A stretch of DNA of 64,000 nucleotides from Aradus depressus (GCA_963662175.1 OY759218.1:17698480-17762479); one strand, 5' to 3'; positions 48,533 to 58,689 are shown, numbered from the stretch's first letter. Notes: a model not told the origin generated them from the letters alone. Made by a program: numbers and translations.

Positions 48533-51500
48533 TCCTTCCATATTAATGTTCAGTCCCAAGTTTATTTTATAAAGTTGTAGTTTAATCAGAGTAAATTATA
48601 CTAGTTCTTTTTTTTTTTTGTTTGTTTTTTTCATTAATCATGGTAAATTATAATAAATGAATACTCACCCAAAAAACTCACTAAGGAATGTGTGATAGAC
48701 AAGTGGTGTGAATAGAGTGAAATACAAGCATGTAGTAACATCAACCACACACAACCCTTCTCGATAAGAATACAACAATAGACCACTTCCAATGGACTGA
48801 GCGAAGTTTAGCAATACCAAAAATAATATGTAGACGTAGAACGATTTTTTAGCTGAAAATAAATGAGAAAAATAATATATGTGAAATGTACAGGAAACAA
48901 AATAAATAAATCACAATAGAAATAAATAATATAAAAGCCAAAAATAAAACTTACTTGGTAAAGCTAGTCTTTCTCTTATGCGGGTCCATGGCAAAATCAG
49001 AATACAAATGTACAGCTGAAAATAATATTTATTTTTTATACAATAAGTAATATTGAAGAAATAAAATTATTAAAATTAAATATTTTTAGTAAGAACTACG
49101 GAAACTATCAACTACCTTTCAAAATAAATAAAAACAAAGAACTTGTTCAACTTTTATATTGTCTAATTCCACAAAAATATAAACACTAAGGGAGGGGGTG
49201 CGAAGTACTGCCTTAACAGAATATTGACATAGAAATATTTGAGTTGTCAATAATAATATATAAGGCACGATTTAACAGACCCGCCCAACAATAATCACTG
49301 CAAGTAATTACTATGTATAAAGCCTTGTTTACACTTTGATTAGTGCAAGAGTCAAGTGCAAGTGTTTAGTTATTGTTGTTTAGTGATTAGTGCAGGTGTT
49401 AAGTGTCAAGTTGTGTCCAACAGTGTTTAGTCAGTTGCAAGTGCAAGTGAAATGAACATTTGTTTTTGAATAAATAAAACAAACTTATTTTTGAAATATT
49501 GTCTATTCCACTAAAGATATAAATATATATAACAACCGGTTTCGGCCTTATACCATCGTCCGGTCTAGTTATGAACTGGGGGGACAATATTTCAAAAATA
49601 AGTTTGTTTTATTTATTTATTACAAGTTTCCACAATATGTCCGCGTTCCTCAACTTAGAAATTTGTTTTTGAGTTTAAAGTTTAAAAACAAAATTTTGAG
49701 TTCGTGAACTTCAAGTGGGTACCCATGGGTTCCTCGAGAGGCTGACATTCTGAAAATTAACTTAGTCTTATCTCTTATGCTTTTGGCTGAGGATGGTAGA
49801 AATACCGAAAGTACTCCCATGTATATATAGTTAGTGAAATTAGACAATATATTAAATAAACCAGTTTTATTTTATTTTTCAAGTCCATTCTACTTAACAG
49901 TTCACTCGCAGTTTTACTTAACACTAAACACTTGTGCAAGGCGTCCAAACGGGTTTAGTGCTCTTACTAAACACTGTTACTTAACACTTAACACTTGCAC
50001 TAATCAAAGTGTAAACAAGGCTTAAGGAAAAGTTATAAAAAAAAAGTAAAATAAAAAAAATACTAATGTCTGATCTTTCTCAAAATAACTATTTAAAAGA
50101 TTTTTTTTTCTTGGGGGGTTGTGCAGGGTTTTTGACTCATATACAATATATTACTACAGCATCAATTCTCCCATTTATTTTCTCAAAAACAAGTGATTAC
50201 AAACGTTTCAAACTTTACTCCCATCACGAATGTTATACATATATGTTTTCCTTAGGTTAAATATTCTTTTTCTAAATCATATTTTATGGCATATTATATT
50301 GTAGTCTCTCATCATCGAACACCCTAACTGGGATTTATATTTTAATAAAAGCGAACTTATTAAAGTTAGTAAGGCGAAAGTCTTGAAGTAGGCAAAGGCA
50401 GGGTGAACTAACCACATCGACCTCTGTGGCCGGATTCATTTCCTTATAATGAGAAAAGATCTAATGTTTTTGAAACAGAATGTAAAATGCCACCCTCAGC
50501 ATCCGAACATTCTATTTACAGAGTAATAATTAAAAAAAAAAAAGTTATAACTTACAATCGTGAAAACTATTGAAGAAATAAACCAAAAAAACATTCCGCC
50601 GTGACTAAAAAGATTAGCATCTCTCCCTTGAATTCTAAAATTTTTATCAGGGTTTAAAACTTCAAGCGTAGCTTGCGAACATGAAAATGCTAGTGATATT
50701 AGCGAAGTTGCTAACAGCACATGCCGTATACTGCTCCTAGAATCAAGATGTCCTGAAATCATAGAAAAATCAATTAAAATTATCTTAGTCTTCTAATTTA
50801 CAAACTTCATAAAGATGAGGTGTTTATATATATATATATATTTTCATTATTATTTTACGCCACTGCGCTTTTCAACGGATTTTCACGTTTCAAATACGTT
50901 TTGACCATTTTCCCGATACATCAAAAAGAAGTCCTGAAGTAAATAAATAAAACCATTTAAACATTATAAATAAATAAATTCAATTAGAGGAAATATATAG
51001 AAAATGCAATTACATTAGTCATGGGTATGAATTAATACATTTCTTCTTTTCGACCCAACTGAACTTATGTAATGCATACAAAACAAATTGCTCGAAAAAA
51101 ATAAAAATTAATATATTTAATTTACCAAAAGCAAGGCCGAAAATCACCACACTGATTTCGGTAAATAGAAGAAAAAATCGGACAGAGACCCATAATATAG
51201 TATCGATATAATTTCCAAGTATAGCTGTGGCACTCATTGACATCGAAATTAGGCACCGAAGAAGACTGATGGTAACATTTGTAACAACCTGGTAACAATA
51301 ACAATGATAATTATTAGGTAAGAGTCAGGACAATTATATATGTCAGCTCTTTTTGTTCCGTACGGCGAACTTGGATCTAAAGGCCCATTTACATTATGTC
51401 ACTTTTGACATAACATCCGTAGTGAATCATCCTTGTTTACATATTTTCCTCCAGTTATGTGTTTTCACTGCTCAGTGTTCCTCATAATTTCGCAATTTTC

Positions 51501-53403
51501 GACTGGCAATGTGAAATACAGAACAGTAAAGAGTGAATGCAAAGAGGGGACGTTTGTTTACATTTGTCACTGCGCCTTCACTCTGGATGAAGGAACGACT
51601 GTTTCATCAAAAGTTAGTAGGCGGTCAACTTTTTTCATCGTTCACTTTCGATGTTCACTCTGGAGGAATTGAAGATGAATGGCATTTTACACTTGTAGCT
51701 ATGGATGATTCATCCAAGATGATCCTCCAAAGTGACAAATGTAAATGGGCCTTAAGCCTCAGTCAGACTAGAGCTTTGTGAGTTAATATATCCCTCAACA
51801 GGCCTGAGCTAACCTCTCTGAAGGGGATAATGTTCCATTGTCCTTCTTTCAGTATCACCAGACAAACAGTTATCCAGGAATATCTTACAAATGGAAATAA
51901 TAATAAGAAAACTTACAAGACCATAAAAAGCGATGAAAATAGGACTTGAGGTCGCTCTAAGTTTCAAACGAGCTCTATTAAATCTCACGCAAATGAAGAT
52001 CAAAAATATCAAATTTGGAACTAACATCATAAGATCCCAAGCTTGAACCCTAGAACAAACAGAAAAATTAAATATAACATTTTACAGAGAATAGCTTACT
52101 TTTTTTTTATAGGTAATGGTAATCATACATGAGATCATTTGAAAAAATCACGTAAAATATTAGGTTATGGAAAACTATCTACAAACATTATGTCAAATGT
52201 AACAGTTCATTATTTATGTGGGGTATACAACAGGGTATACAACAATGTATTTTTATTTTTCATAAAAGGTTTAGAAATCAAGGAAAATGTTGCTCAAGAA
52301 ATATTATGATTCTTGACAATCATTGTAATATAATGAATTAATAAAAAAATTAAGCCTCTAAGATCCGTTCATTTTATATTATTATGTAATTATTCTTGCA
52401 AACTTATGTGTTTTAGTTATGAACATTTATTATTAAACATATTATTTACAGTAATTTAGGTTTTCACAATGTAGCTGCAAAACTGTTTTTATTTCATAAT
52501 AGCTTGTGCCATGGATACAACTATTTTACCATTTTTCCTTTTCAAAGATCTTATTTTTGTTTAATATCATTTTGCATTGTTTTTTTTTTTTTTTTTTTTT
52601 CATTCTGTTTTCCATTAAAGAGCACATGCATGGACATGGACATCCATATCTATTTATTTTAATATCATTTGCGTCTTTTTATTTACCTGCTATTCTTATT
52701 ACTTATTTGTATATATTATTTTTTTTTTTTTTATGAATAATTTCATATTTACTAATTATCATTATTATATGTTGAATGTAAAAATATAACAGTCAGAATA
52801 TGTATTTTGTAAAAAAAAAAAAAAAAACTCATTGCCAAAAAGCATGTATTCTTAAGTGCAATAAAAGTTTATCTATCTATTTATATAGTGTAACAAAATA
52901 CCTATGAAATAAAACTAACAATATGGGCGCAAAAGCCGTGACGCCCATGAGTAAATCTATGAATAACGTGTTATTTATACGAATAAATTGGTTGAAAGAA
53001 ACATGAATAAAACAATTTATTCAATAGTCTTGGCTTTCATGAATAAATGACATTTTTTATAGTTTTCCTCAAACTTGATTTATTTAGGCATACTAAGATT
53101 ACTTTTTTTTGATCATATAGAGCTAATGGAAGCCTTAGAAGTCAACAAAAATTATTTAAAAGCAACAATAAATTGAAAAAAAAAATTACTTCATTACTAA
53201 GCAAAAGTATAAAAATTGCAGTTTGAAAAAAAAATTACTTTTCTATACTTAAAATGGAAGACTTACCGCACACTTGGAATTTCAATATACAATATTAATT
53301 TACAAAAATGATCTTCATTACTATACATTGCGCCTGAAGAATCCAAACTGAAAACTGTTCGTAGCGTTGTATTGAAAAAAACATTTTCATGACTCAAACC
53401 CAT
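45232..53403 (-). CDS. TPRA1: TPRA1-like seven-transmembrane protein, complete gene, 8 coding exons
   Basis: Coding exons on the minus strand are 53403-53267, 52049-51917, 51288-51126, 50752-50556, 49015-48955, 48852-48669, 47780-47651 and 45372-45232. All introns are GT-AG, phases join without a stop, and the coding total is 1146 nt (381 residues plus TAA), close to the roughly 370 residues usual for animal TPRA1 (transmembrane protein, adipocyte-associated 1; a GPCR-like membrane protein). Seven hydrophobic segments lie near residues 50-68, 82-103, 115-142, 155-177, 196-222, 235-258 and 268-290. Recognisable family blocks are SSPIFIAFYG, FGLAFG-HL, the SHGG-FW block, KKSFYVY, EGLCVVD, and the post-TM7 tail SIMFSYKAQVDD. 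An N-glycosylation sequon (N11-T-T) sits in the predicted outside N-terminus. The last exon has the acidic/serine YDSTQLDN-type tail. A candidate poly(A) signal AATAAA is at 45191-45186, 41 bp past the stop. The start ATG is the first in exon 1; any upstream noncoding exon was not identified. Assignment is from remembered family similarity. Confidence 0.9.
45450..46130 (+). mobile_element. Interspersed repeat E3 (CTAGCAG family) in TPRA1 intron 7
   Basis: 681 bp, near-identical to E2 except for about 150 bp (45595-45740) with four or five CACAGCTAGT-type minisatellite units. The 62-codon minus frame there is not a gene. Confidence 0.82.
46195..46450 (-). repeat. ACTTCCCCAGC-family fragment in TPRA1 intron 7
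   Basis: Ends CCCCTATACTTCATATAGCT then GGGGAAGT. Confidence 0.6.
46705..46960. repeat. Inverted repeat in TPRA1 intron 7
   Basis: AAACAAGTTTCAACCTTTCA at 46715 pairs with the complement at 46930-46950. The rest of the 46,455-47,650 interval has no other feature. Confidence 0.65.
47651..47780 (-). CDS. TPRA1: TPRA1-like exon 7
   Basis: Acceptor ATTCTAG, donor GTATAT. Encodes the cytoplasmic SIMFSYKAQVDDGMEDD tail and a Ser-rich segment ending DYIYQ (residues 292-335). Confidence 0.9.
48046..48219 (+). pseudogene. RTE-like LINE, extreme C-terminus of ORF
   Basis: In TPRA1 intron 6. One frame reads RRRGRPRLR, a TAG stop, then LEDDLRTMGVRRWRWEAEDR, the hallmark C-terminal tail of many RTE/BovB-like and related reverse-transcriptase ORFs, ending VLQGP and a stop. 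One in-frame stop shows decay. A CATAACATAAC tail follows. Confidence 0.7.
48492..48527. repeat. (AT)n microsatellite in TPRA1 intron 6
   Basis: About 18 TA units. No other feature in 48,230-48,668. Confidence 0.9.
48669..48852 (-). CDS. TPRA1: TPRA1-like exon 6
   Basis: Acceptor TTTTCAG, donor GTGAGT. Encodes KKSFYVY, TM6, the EGLCVVDVTT loop and TM7, ending in EFFG (residues 231-291). Confidence 0.92.
48955..49015 (-). CDS. TPRA1: TPRA1-like exon 5 (61 nt)
   Basis: Short exon between acceptor TTTTCAG and donor GTAAGT. Encodes LYICILILPWTRIRERLALP, the end of TM5 and the following basic loop. Phase and content agree with its neighbours. Confidence 0.88.
49321..50022. mobile_element. PIF/Harbinger-like MITE in TPRA1 intron 4, with nested fold-back
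   Basis: Ends are AGCCTTGTTTACACTTTGAT and its complement, with long subterminal TTAGTGCAAGTG-type repeats and flanking TAA duplications (49318-49320, 50023-50025). A fold-back element at about 49465-49880 is inserted inside. Confidence 0.75.
50556..50752 (-). CDS. TPRA1: TPRA1-like exon 4
   Basis: Acceptor ATTTCAG, donor GTAAGT. Encodes the HLDSRSSIRHVL loop, TM4 (SQATLEVL) and the SHGGMFFWF block entering TM5 (residues 145-210). Confidence 0.92.
51126..51288 (-). CDS. TPRA1: TPRA1-like exon 3
   Basis: Acceptor TTACCAG, donor GTAAAT. Encodes the rest of TM2 and TM3, ending in IFGLAFG (residues 91-144, last codon split). Confidence 0.9.
51381..51752. mobile_element. PIF/Harbinger-like MITE in TPRA1 intron 2
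   Basis: 372 bp with inverted ends AGGCCCATTTACATTNTGTC, flanked by TAA duplications (51378-51380, 51753-51755). Internal GTGAATGCAAAG-type repeats. No transposase. Confidence 0.75.
51917..52049 (-). CDS. TPRA1: TPRA1-like exon 2
   Basis: Acceptor TTCTAG, donor GTAAGT. Encodes TM1 and the SSPIFIAFYGL start of TM2 (residues 46-90). Confidence 0.9.
53267..53403 (-). CDS. TPRA1: TPRA1-like exon 1 (start codon)
   Basis: Encodes residues 1-45 beginning MGLSHENVFFNTT, the N-terminal region before TM1. It ends GTGCG followed by donor GTAAGT, phase 2. Confidence 0.82.
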
Positions 53404-54018
53404 GATTGTTGATATAACGCATTAAAAACAATTTTAACTACTTGCCATTCGCAGGAAATAGTTTACATTCGTTTGTCAAAATACCATATGAACTTGTTAA
53501 AAACAATTGTTTAAATATAGTTTGAACAGTGTAACATTATTTGACATTAGTCATAAGAACTTTCTTGTTTACCTTGACAGCTGTTAGGTTAACTATCGAT
53601 AAGTAATTTCGATGTATTTTCAATTTCCGTTTTTTTAAATTTCCAAAATGTTTATATATGTTTAACTAATAAAAGTACATTTAAAGAATACAAAAAATCA
53701 TCGGAAATGTTGGTGCAATATTTTCCGGTAATAATATAGTCTTAAAATCAAATTATTAGTTGTCGAAAATGTTATACATAATAAGTATATGTTTTTATTA
53801 AAAAAGGAAGTAATAGCTGCATCTAAAATGAATAAATAAATTTACTCTCGCAGAATTGTATATTTTTTCAAGGTTTTCGGGCATGCGTTTGAAAATGTTG
53901 GCTTGATTGATATAAAACAATTGAAAATATCATCTTAGGTAATTGTTTGACTACGAAAGTTAAACAAGTATTTAGCTTTTACGTGATTGTACCGAATGTT
54001 TAAAAAGTTCGGTAATAC

Positions 54019-54255
54019 CTGAAACTCTGGAGTTCTATTGACCTCCCTAAATGGCATCATTGAACATTTTACAAATGCACAAAGTGCATGTAGAATATAA
54101 ACGGTGTTTTTCTCGCTTAATTCAAATGACACCCTATCAATTTTTTTACATATTTCGAAACTAATTTTAGAAACAACTGAAACGAGACCAAAGCCATTTT
54201 TTGGCGATGCATGCTTCAAACTTGAGATATTGTTAACTTCAGTTTTTAGAATTAC
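54019..54255 (-). CDS. Orphan exon-like open segment, 79 codons, unknown protein
   Basis: An open segment that begins exactly after a good acceptor (pyrimidine-rich, TTTAG) and ends at CAG followed by donor GTATTA. It is phase 0 at both ends, and a stop codon lies immediately upstream in frame, as expected for a real internal exon. Translation runs from VILKTEVNNISS through VYILHALCAFVKCS to NRTPEFQ. I do not recognise the family; the helical LHALCAFVKC stretch recalls HEAT-like repeats only loosely. A possible in-phase terminal exon of 17 codons follows at 53822-53772 (MQLLLPFLIKTYTYYV then TAA). Upstream exons were not found, so this may be a gene remnant. It sits between TPRA1 and HYI. Confidence 0.45.
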
Positions 54256-54419
54256 CTAAATGAAAAAAAGATCAAGCACACTTCTTTCTATATCTACACA
54301 ATTGTTGCTGAAGAAAAAAAGTAGAGAAAAAAATCTATGCGCCAATATCTTGGAAAGTGTTTTCCCTAATAGGTCGAAGAGGGGCAATAAATGGCATCCT
54401 CGTTTCCCTGCTTTTTCTT

Positions 54420-55102
54420 ACGGGATTATTTGAAAAATAATGTTTAGGCCGATAGGCCAACAACTTTGGAAGAATTGAGAATAGAATATCAACGAAGGAG
54501 AACAACAGAAGTCAAGGGACCAAGCTCGGCACCCATTAATTTTCAGCCAAATCGTGCAAAGAAAACTGGAGGGTTGGGGGAGGCATAACACAACAACTCT
54601 TATAACTGCCAACAGAATGAATTTATATGTGTGACAAAAAGCCCATAAAGCCCATTTTTTTTACGGAATTTCCTGTTTTCCGATCCTCTGAATCCAAAAA
54701 TGAAAAAGAAATGTTATGTCTTATACGATAACTTCAGATAGAATGAAATTTCACATGTGTAACCAGAACGACATAACTAATTTTCAGCAGAATCGACCGA
54801 AGAGCCCCTTCCCTTGGACCAGGGGGCTCAAAACCTTGAAAAAATGGACAAACTATCTTACCTTGTAAATGAGCAAAAAAAAAAAAAGTACAAGAAGTAG
54901 GTAGGTAGTTAACGTTAGAGATCAAAACTAGTTAACGTTTAGAGATCAAAACTTAATTGATTGTTTCATACTGGGGAAGTACACTGCCGGTGATTCACAA
55001 ACTTTTTTTCTCAGTTTTGGAATCGAGGGTTAGAAAACGTGAAATTCCGGTGAAAACTGTAGATAATATAACTTCTCCTACACTTCATATAGGTGAGGAA
55101 GT
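54420..55102. mobile_element. ACTTCCCCAGC-family copies between TPRA1 and HYI
   Basis: A plus-oriented part (about 54,480-54,980, ending CTGGGGAAGTACACTGCC) and a reverse end (55,020-55,102, ACTTCTCCTACACTTCATAT). 55,105-55,440 shows no clear promoter motif for HYI. Confidence 0.6.
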
Positions 55103-55472
55103 GAAACTCAGTGGTTTTATTAACTACACTTAGTTATTGTCGTCTGTGTTTCTTATATCTTTTGAATTTTAGAATTAGGTAGTGTCCTTGAGAAATTCAA
55201 ATCGTAAAATGTTGCATAAAGTGTTTACGGTATGTTATCTCAAATGAGAAATTTATAGCCCAATAAAAAAGGTGATCTTCGCAAACAAACTCTTGAATAA
55301 GAAAAGTCTTTTCGTAAAATAATTCAGTGGTAATGAGAATAACCTTCTACAAGATTCTCATGAAGCCATTCCGGATCTTGACCTCTGATCGATATATTTG
55401 TGTGTTTTAGTACATAGGAAACAGTTAGTTTTTTTGAATTTGACAGTGTTTAGTGACTAGCAAATAACAAAA

Positions 55473-56243
55473 ATGTTAAAATTTTGCGCTAATTTAACAT
55501 TTATGTTTAAAAGTAGTGAACCAATTGAAAGATACGCTCTGGCACGGGATCTTGGTTTTAAAGGTGTCGAAAGCGCAGATCCATATTTGTGTTCTATTGA
55601 AGAAATTTTGGCTGTAAAGAAAAAGTGCGAACTTCAACAGGTACTAATAAATACACCAAATGGCTCTTTAGACGATGAAATTGGATTTGCTGCGCTTTTA
55701 AATAGATCTGAGAAATTTTCACAATCTTTTAGTACTGCCATTGAATATGCGAAAGCATTAGACTGTAAAAATATTCATATTATGTCAGGTAAAGTACCAA
55801 TTGTTACATATGAAAATCATGAAATGTATTTTAAAAATCTGAAGGAAGTTTCACCAATTTTGGAAGAAGTCGGAATTGTTGGTCTCATTGAGCCTATTAA
55901 TAGCCATTCGGTTAGTAACTATTACTTAAATAGTTATAAAAATGCTATTGAAATTTTGAAAAAAATTAATAGCCCAAATTTGAAATTGTTGGTAGACATT
56001 TATCATTTACAAAGAATTCAGGGAAATTTAACGACGAGTATTATTGAAATGTTTCCATACATTGGGCATATTCAAATTTCGCAGGTTCCCGACAGAAATG
56101 AACCTTGCGCTCAGGGTGAAATTGATTACAAATATATTTTCAATTTACTTCAGAACTTGAATTATAAGGGATGGATTGGACTTGAATATAAGCCATCTTT
56201 TCAAGATTTTACTTGGCTCAGAGATTTTGGCATTACTTCATAA
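55473..56243 (+). CDS. HYI: Hydroxypyruvate isomerase
   Basis: A 256-residue TIM-barrel protein of the Hyi/xylose-isomerase-like family, which interconverts hydroxypyruvate and tartronate semialdehyde. Family blocks seen: FCANLTFMF at the N-terminus, the NTPNGS region (residues 60-65), GLIEPIN (E140), VDIYHLQ (D175, H178), GHIQISQVPDRNEP with GEIDY, and GLEYKP (E238). The Glu/Asp/Gln/Glu positions at 140, 175, 201 and 238 fit the metal site expected for this fold. Length fits the usual roughly 258-277 residues; the C-terminus (FTWLRDFGITS) is short. The ATG context ACAAAAATG suits an insect start. It has no intron, is in good frame, and lies head-to-head with the TPRA1-like gene at 2 kb. No AATAAA or poly(A) tract follows at once, so a retrocopy origin is not directly supported. 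Confidence 0.93.
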   Translation: MLKFCANLTFMFKSSEPIERYALARDLGFKGVESADPYLCSIEEILAVKKKCELQQVLINTPNGSLDDEIGFAALLNRSEKFSQSFSTAIEYAKALDCKNIHIMSGKVPIVTYENHEMYFKNLKEVSPILEEVGIVGLIEPINSHSVSNYYLNSYKNAIEILKKINSPNLKLLVDIYHLQRIQGNLTTSIIEMFPYIGHIQISQVPDRNEPCAQGEIDYKYIFNLLQNLNYKGWIGLEYKPSFQDFTWLRDFGITS

Positions 56244-56556
56244 AAATTCATTTATTATATTACAAATATTGAGTTAATTTTTAAACAATTATACATATAT
56301 TTACAGTGGTGGGTGCGAATATTTTCGTATTTTTAATTGTTATTACGGTTTACGGTATTAATATTTAAATTTCCCAGTTACTAGTTAGTAAAGGAGAAAT
56401 TAAGTTATCAATCAAAAATTTGATATTGAGAGTTTTTTCACCGGAATATTTTGTTGTCCGACCTCCTGAGGACCATTTCAAGGGAGTGGTGCAAAGGAGA
56501 ATTTGCGCCAAGCGAAGAGGACATCAAATTGATTGCTTTAGGCGCCACGAACCTTA

Positions 56557-57167
56557 GGGTACGTCCATAGTGCACCGCTTCCCGCTCAACCGCGGCAGTT
56601 GCAAACGGCGAGGTGAACCCGCGCGATTCTAGCTGATGGTGGTTATAGAGCACCGCTCGAGGGAGCGTACGTCAGTTGGCATAATGGAGCTATCATAAAA
56701 TTAAACAAGAAAGAATGACGAACGTCCATGAAATGAATAGGACTCGTCTTGAAGTAGGTGAATACCATGCTTTATTACCTCAACTCAAAGCTCACCCCGA
56801 GAAATTTTAAGAATATTTCCGAATGGATAATCAGAAGTTGCGGTTGACATGGCCCTTCAACCTTTTGTCCTAAATGGCACTTTTCATAAACACTTTGGAG
56901 ATTAAAATGTCTTTATCCGCTTCCATTTTATAAAAAACTAAGAGTAAGAGCAACGTGCACAGTCGGAAGATAACAGCCAACTGACCGGGCGTGCTAAGCG
57001 GTTAAAAGAAACAATAATTCATTCCAGTTAAAGCGGGTAGAAGCAGTTTGAGCCGGTTAAAGCAGGTATGCAGGTGCACTATGACCGCCCCAATAAGTTT
57101 TCACTACTTTTTTTTCCCCGCTCGCCCGCCGCAATAAAGCGGGAAGCGGTGCACTATGGACGTACCT
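56557..57167. mobile_element. PIF/Harbinger-like MITE
   Basis: 611 bp with terminal inverted repeats of about 29 bp (GGTACGTCCATAGTGCACC and complement), flanked by a 3-bp TTA duplication (56554-56556 and 57168-57170), as expected for TWA-targeting Harbinger-like elements. No transposase. It contains CCGCGG-rich subterminal motifs and splits a copy of the ACTTCCCCAGC family (56420-56553 / 57171-57680). Confidence 0.75.
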
Positions 57168-57257
57168 TTAGGCAGGGTCCTGACCCCCTGAATTCAATTT
57201 TTAAAAGTCTCTGGACATGATAATTCTGACAGAATAAATTCATAAACACAAAAGTAG

Positions 57258-57598
57258 GTTAGGTTTTTATGACTCATGCCCGGGCTTTAACTACGAGGTC
57301 ATATCGCCTACTACCAGAGCGCTCTTTCGTCACTCTGGTGGACATGAGCCCGACTCTACTGTGGGAGTCCTAAATTTTGCCTACCCTAAATTTTTATTCA
57401 TCTAGGGTAGGGGTCTTTAACGAGTACCTGACATCGTACAGGCTCGGGACCATCGCTTAACGTCCCATCCGAAGGACGGCGTGCTTAAGTTTATTTTACC
57501 TCCCAGATAAAATAAACTAAGGGCCTCGGTCGGGTTACGAACCCACGTTCTTGAGCTCAGAAGTCAAGCACGCATACCACTGAGCTACCGGCGCCCTC
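57258..57598 (-). mobile_element. tRNA-derived SINE, copy 7, full length and young
   Basis: 341 bp, flanked by a perfect 15-bp duplication TAAACACAAAAGTAG (57243-57257, 57599-57613). Near-identical to copy 1. Confidence 0.95.
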
Positions 57599-58689
57599 TA
57601 AACACAAAAGTAGAGTGTAGAGGAAGATCAAAAACTTAATTTATTACGAATAATTTTAACTGCAGAAATGCATTACCGGTGATTTACCTACGGCTTTTTT
57701 CAACCGAAGCAAGTTTAAGGTGGCAAAAAATATGTATTAAGAGTATTGATGTCCATCATATTGTACCCACCATTTTGAATAAATATTGTTAATGTGTTTG
57801 AGAACACAATAATTATGAAAAATAAGAGATTTATACCATTCCATATTTAACAACTTTAAGATCTCATGAAATTTATAAAATCTCAAATTTATATATATAT
57901 TTTAATTGCTGAGGTGCGAAGACAAGCGGTATACTTCAAGATGAAATTATGAGCCATTTGAAGAATGTTTAAAAGTTTAAATTTGAGTTACAACGAACGC
58001 GATATAATTATAAAACTCATCCCACTGAACAAAACTTTTCTAAAATGTTTAATGGATTCCTCATTTTTCTGCATCTCGCCTCTATAACATTATTAGTGCA
58101 ATTAGAAAATTATTTTAACCAACTGTGATACAAATAGATTTGTAAAATTATTTTCATATATGTTGTCTTATGACAGATACCCTATTGATCTGTACCCTTG
58201 ATCTGTTATCGTAGTTATATGATATTGTCATTTATGTTATTGTTTTATGATATTTTACTGTCATTAATCTCGTTTTATGATATTATTACTTTATGATATT
58301 TTAAATATGAATATTTATTCTTGTTGATGTTAATATAAAATTTTATCAAATATATATTTATTTTCATAAATTTATACATTTTTTTATTTGTTTGATTTAT
58401 TCACAATATGACAGCGTTGGAAGAAACTGACAATTCTAAAAAAAAAAATGATACCCAATACTTTTTATGAAAGTTCATCACATTAGGGGAGGAATTACCG
58501 TATTTACAAATATATGTTACTGAGTTATTCGAAAAACAAAATTTCTAGATTCTTTGGATATACGACTATTAAAGAAATGTTATTTTGTAATACAAAAAAC
58601 TAAAGCACTATTCAAGATCTGTGAGTAAAAAAGGAAGTAAAAGTAAAACCGGTTGATTTACATGGAATGATATATATCATTACACACAT

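Noticed and set aside
51433..51781. Two overlapping plus-strand ORFs of about 80 codons
   Set aside because: Fall inside the MITE in TPRA1 intron 2; repeated GTGAATGCAAAG-type sequence, no domain.
55310..55420. Minus-strand stretch reading RGQDPEWLHENLVEGYSHYH then stop
   Set aside because: About 30 open codons next to HYI, suggestive of a terminal exon, but no clear acceptor and no partner exon; within chance.
56438..56653. 71-codon minus ORF
   Set aside because: Spans the border of a MITE and an ACTTCCCCAGC-family copy; no homology seen.
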